From Streptomyces sp. MA5143a (lineage in GTDB: Bacteria > Actinomycetota > Actinomycetes > Streptomycetales > Streptomycetaceae), in the NCBI RefSeq assembly GCF_900290235.1, contig NZ_OLMK01000029.1:51167-115166 (forward strand): a DNA stretch of 64,000 bases. The letters are read 5' to 3'. Positions 62,385 to 64,000 of the stretch are shown in pieces. The position numbers and the translations under genes are program-made. The notes beneath the pieces are model-generated. The model searched no databases. It was not told where the DNA came from and was given only the letters and a program-made list of their open reading frames with translations. The first letter of the stretch is position 1, and each line of letters opens with the position of its first letter.

Positions 62385-63824
62385 TCAGACGGCGCCGCCC
62401 GCCTTGCGGGTGTGGAGCTGGCGGGCGACCTCGGCGATCGAGCCCGACAGGGACGGGTACACGGTGAACGCCTTCGCGATCTGTTCGACGGTCAGGTTGT
62501 TGTCGACCGCGATCGAGATGGGGTGAATCAGTTCCGAGGCGCGCGGGGAGACCACGACGCCGCCGACGACGATGCCGGTGCCCGGCCGACAGAAGATCTT
62601 GACGAAGCCGTCGCGGATGCCCTGCATCTTCGCGCGCGGGTTGCGCAGCAGCGGCAGCTTCACTCCGACGGCGTCGATGATCCCGGCGTCGAGGTCGGCC
62701 TGGGTGTAGCCGACGGTGGCGATCTCGGGGTCGGTGAAGACGTTGGAGGACACGGTCTTCAGGTTCAGCGGGGCCACCGCGTCGCCGAGGAAGTGGTACA
62801 TGGCGATACGGCCCTGCATGGCGGCCACGGAGGCGAGGGCGAACACGCCGGTGACGTCACCGGCGGCGTACACACCGGGGGCCGAGGTCCGCGAGACCTT
62901 GTCGGTCCAGATGTGCCCGGAGTCCTTGAGCTTGACCCCGGCCTCCTCCAGGCCCATGCCGGCGCTGTTCGGGATGGCGCCGACGGCCATCAGGCAGTGG
63001 GTGCCGCTGATGACGCGCCCGTCCGCGAGGGTCACCTCGACGCGGTCGCCGACCCGCTTGGCGGACTCGGCACGGGAGCGCGCCATGACGTTCATGCCGC
63101 GCCGCCGGAACACGTCCTCCAGGACGGCGGCGGCGTCGGGGTCCTCGCCCGGCAGCACGCGGTCACGGCTGGACACGAGGGTGACGCGTGAGCCGAGCGC
63201 CTGGTAGGCACCGGCGAACTCGGCGCCCGTCACACCGGACCCGACCACGATCAGCTCTTCGGGCAGCTCGTCGAGGTCGTACACCTGCGTCCAGTTGAGG
63301 ATCCGCTCCCCGTCGGGCTGCGCGTCGGGCAGCTCACGCGGGTGGCCGCCGGTGGCGATGAGGACGGCGTCGGCGACCAGGGTCTCCTCGGACCCGTCCG
63401 CAGCCTTGACGACGACCTTGCGCGACCCGTCCAGATCCTGCTGGCCCTCCAGCCGCCCGCGCCCGCGCATGACCCGCGCGCCGGCGCGAGTCACGGAGGC
63501 GGTGATGTCATGCGACTGCGCCAGCGCGAGCCGCTTCACACGCCGGTTGACCTTGCCGAGGTCCACCCCGACGACACGCGCGGGCGTGTCGATGTAGGGG
63601 GTGTCGTCGGCGACGATGATGCCCAGCTCCTCGTACGACGAGTCGAAGGTGGTCATCACCTCGGCGGTCGCGATGAGCGTCTTCGACGGCACGCAGTCGG
63701 TCAGCACCGACGCCCCGCCCAGACCGTCGCAGTCCACGACGGTCACCTCCGCACCGAGCTGCGCGGCCACCAGCGCCGCCTCATAGCCGCCGGGTCCGCC
63801 ACCGATGATCACGATCCGAGTCAC
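62385..63824 (-). CDS. lpdA: LpdA-type NAD(P)H:quinone oxidoreductase-like flavoprotein
   Basis: The product is 479 residues from GTG 63824 (GGGAGA 9 bases upstream); ATG 63833 adds 3 residues but is 1 base from that site. FAD motif IVIIGGGPGGYEAALVAAQLG, NAD motif VVGSGVTGAEFAG, and a dimer domain with NVFTDPEIATVGYT. The usual redox pair GGTCLNxGCxPSK is GGASVLTDCVPSK here, so only one cysteine is left and true lipoamide dehydrogenase activity is unlikely. This pattern matches mycobacterial LpdA (Rv3303c), a quinone reductase. A hairpin ends the gene. Confidence 0.92.
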   Translation of the reverse strand: MTRIVIIGGGPGGYEAALVAAQLGAEVTVVDCDGLGGASVLTDCVPSKTLIATAEVMTTFDSSYEELGIIVADDTPYIDTPARVVGVDLGKVNRRVKRLALAQSHDITASVTRAGARVMRGRGRLEGQQDLDGSRKVVVKAADGSEETLVADAVLIATGGHPRELPDAQPDGERILNWTQVYDLDELPEELIVVGSGVTGAEFAGAYQALGSRVTLVSSRDRVLPGEDPDAAAVLEDVFRRRGMNVMARSRAESAKRVGDRVEVTLADGRVISGTHCLMAVGAIPNSAGMGLEEAGVKLKDSGHIWTDKVSRTSAPGVYAAGDVTGVFALASVAAMQGRIAMYHFLGDAVAPLNLKTVSSNVFTDPEIATVGYTQADLDAGIIDAVGVKLPLLRNPRAKMQGIRDGFVKIFCRPGTGIVVGGVVVSPRASELIHPISIAVDNNLTVEQIAKAFTVYPSLSGSIAEVARQLHTRKAGGAV

Positions 63825-64000
63825 GTACCCCATTCTCCCGCACGATCCCGAATCCGGCGGAGCCGGGGTCCACGGGCCACGACGACGAAGGGGGAGCGGC
63901 TTGCGGGCCTGCGGGAACAGCGGGGGAGGCAGGGACCGAGGGGACGGGTGAAGGGGCCGAGCACCTGCCGGTCAGGGCTGAGAGGAGGAGGGACCGAGGG
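63825..64000. other. Purine-rich 176-base end of the window
   Basis: It carries the leader of lpdA and then a G/A-rich stretch in which GGGACCGAGGG occurs twice (near 63936 and 63990). I see no gene. Confidence 0.5.

Overview
The window is a 64 kb piece of a very GC-rich actinobacterial chromosome, almost certainly Streptomyces. The evidence is strong G/C bias at third codon positions, frequent GTG starts, GGAGG-type ribosome sites beside many apparently leaderless genes, mycothiol S-conjugate amidase, DUF4307 and DUF5707 proteins, an acyl-CoA carboxylase epsilon subunit and a class III adenylate cyclase. The order pck, mca, greA, ilvA, cystathionine synthase, msrA, L,D-transpeptidase, hutH, cya, birA, pccB/pccE, maf, accA and lpd recalls the S. 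coelicolor core region from about SCO4979 down to SCO4919. That comparison is from memory and was not run. I saw no tRNA, rRNA, CRISPR array, phage or insertion sequence. This is core chromosome with small strain-specific inserts. Region 1-13.4 kb: the 3' end of GTP-PEP carboxykinase, then a leftward four-gene operon (8095 to 1397) in which every junction is a 4-base stop/start overlap. It encodes a processive GT2 glycosyltransferase, a GT39-like membrane glycosyltransferase, a dolichol-phosphate-mannose-synthase/GtrA protein and a secreted galactose-oxidase-like copper radical oxidase. It looks like an elaborated version of the known cslA/glxA pair and is the most system-like locus here. Next come a thioredoxin-domain (DUF255) protein, a secreted peptidoglycan-recognition amidase, two small secreted peptidoglycan-binding proteins and a DUF5937-like regulator. 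Region 13.4-25 kb: a STAND/TPR regulator, mca, DUF4307, greA, a rifampin ADP-ribosyltransferase, a DrrAB-type exporter with a clear repressible promoter, threonine dehydratase, a MarR regulator, and a degenerate sigma factor coupled to a small membrane protein. Region 25-35 kb: cystathionine gamma-synthase, a 20-bp minisatellite, and an M48 metalloprotease flanked by two mutually related TPR-like membrane proteins. Then comes msrA, whose 3' end is duplicated 1.4 kb downstream, bracketing two accessory genes. An ABM-like protein, a metallo-beta-lactamase-fold protein and an unrecognised 273-residue protein complete it. Region 35-50 kb: a zinc alcohol dehydrogenase divergent from an XRE/MmyB regulator, a large secreted S8 protease, a MacB-like ABC pair, a lipoprotein L,D-transpeptidase, a small acidic protein, an orphan LAXTG sortase substrate, leaderless hutH, a GAF-GGDEF protein and an enoyl-CoA hydratase. 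Region 50-64 kb: a Pro/Thr/Ser-rich membrane protein with an in-frame 147/144-bp repeat, adenylate cyclase and monofunctional BirA. The propionyl-CoA carboxylase locus follows (pccB, pccE, a 42-residue membrane ORF, maf, a membrane protein and the biotinylated alpha subunit), with birA adjacent to supply the biotin ligase. Last are a TetR regulator, a 0.7 kb composite repeat, a DeoR regulator with an odd tail, and an LpdA-type flavoprotein lacking one redox cysteine. Three intergenic minisatellites (28 bp, 20 bp, 24/74 bp) and several candidate operators are the main non-coding structure. No database search was possible, so family names rest on recognised motifs.
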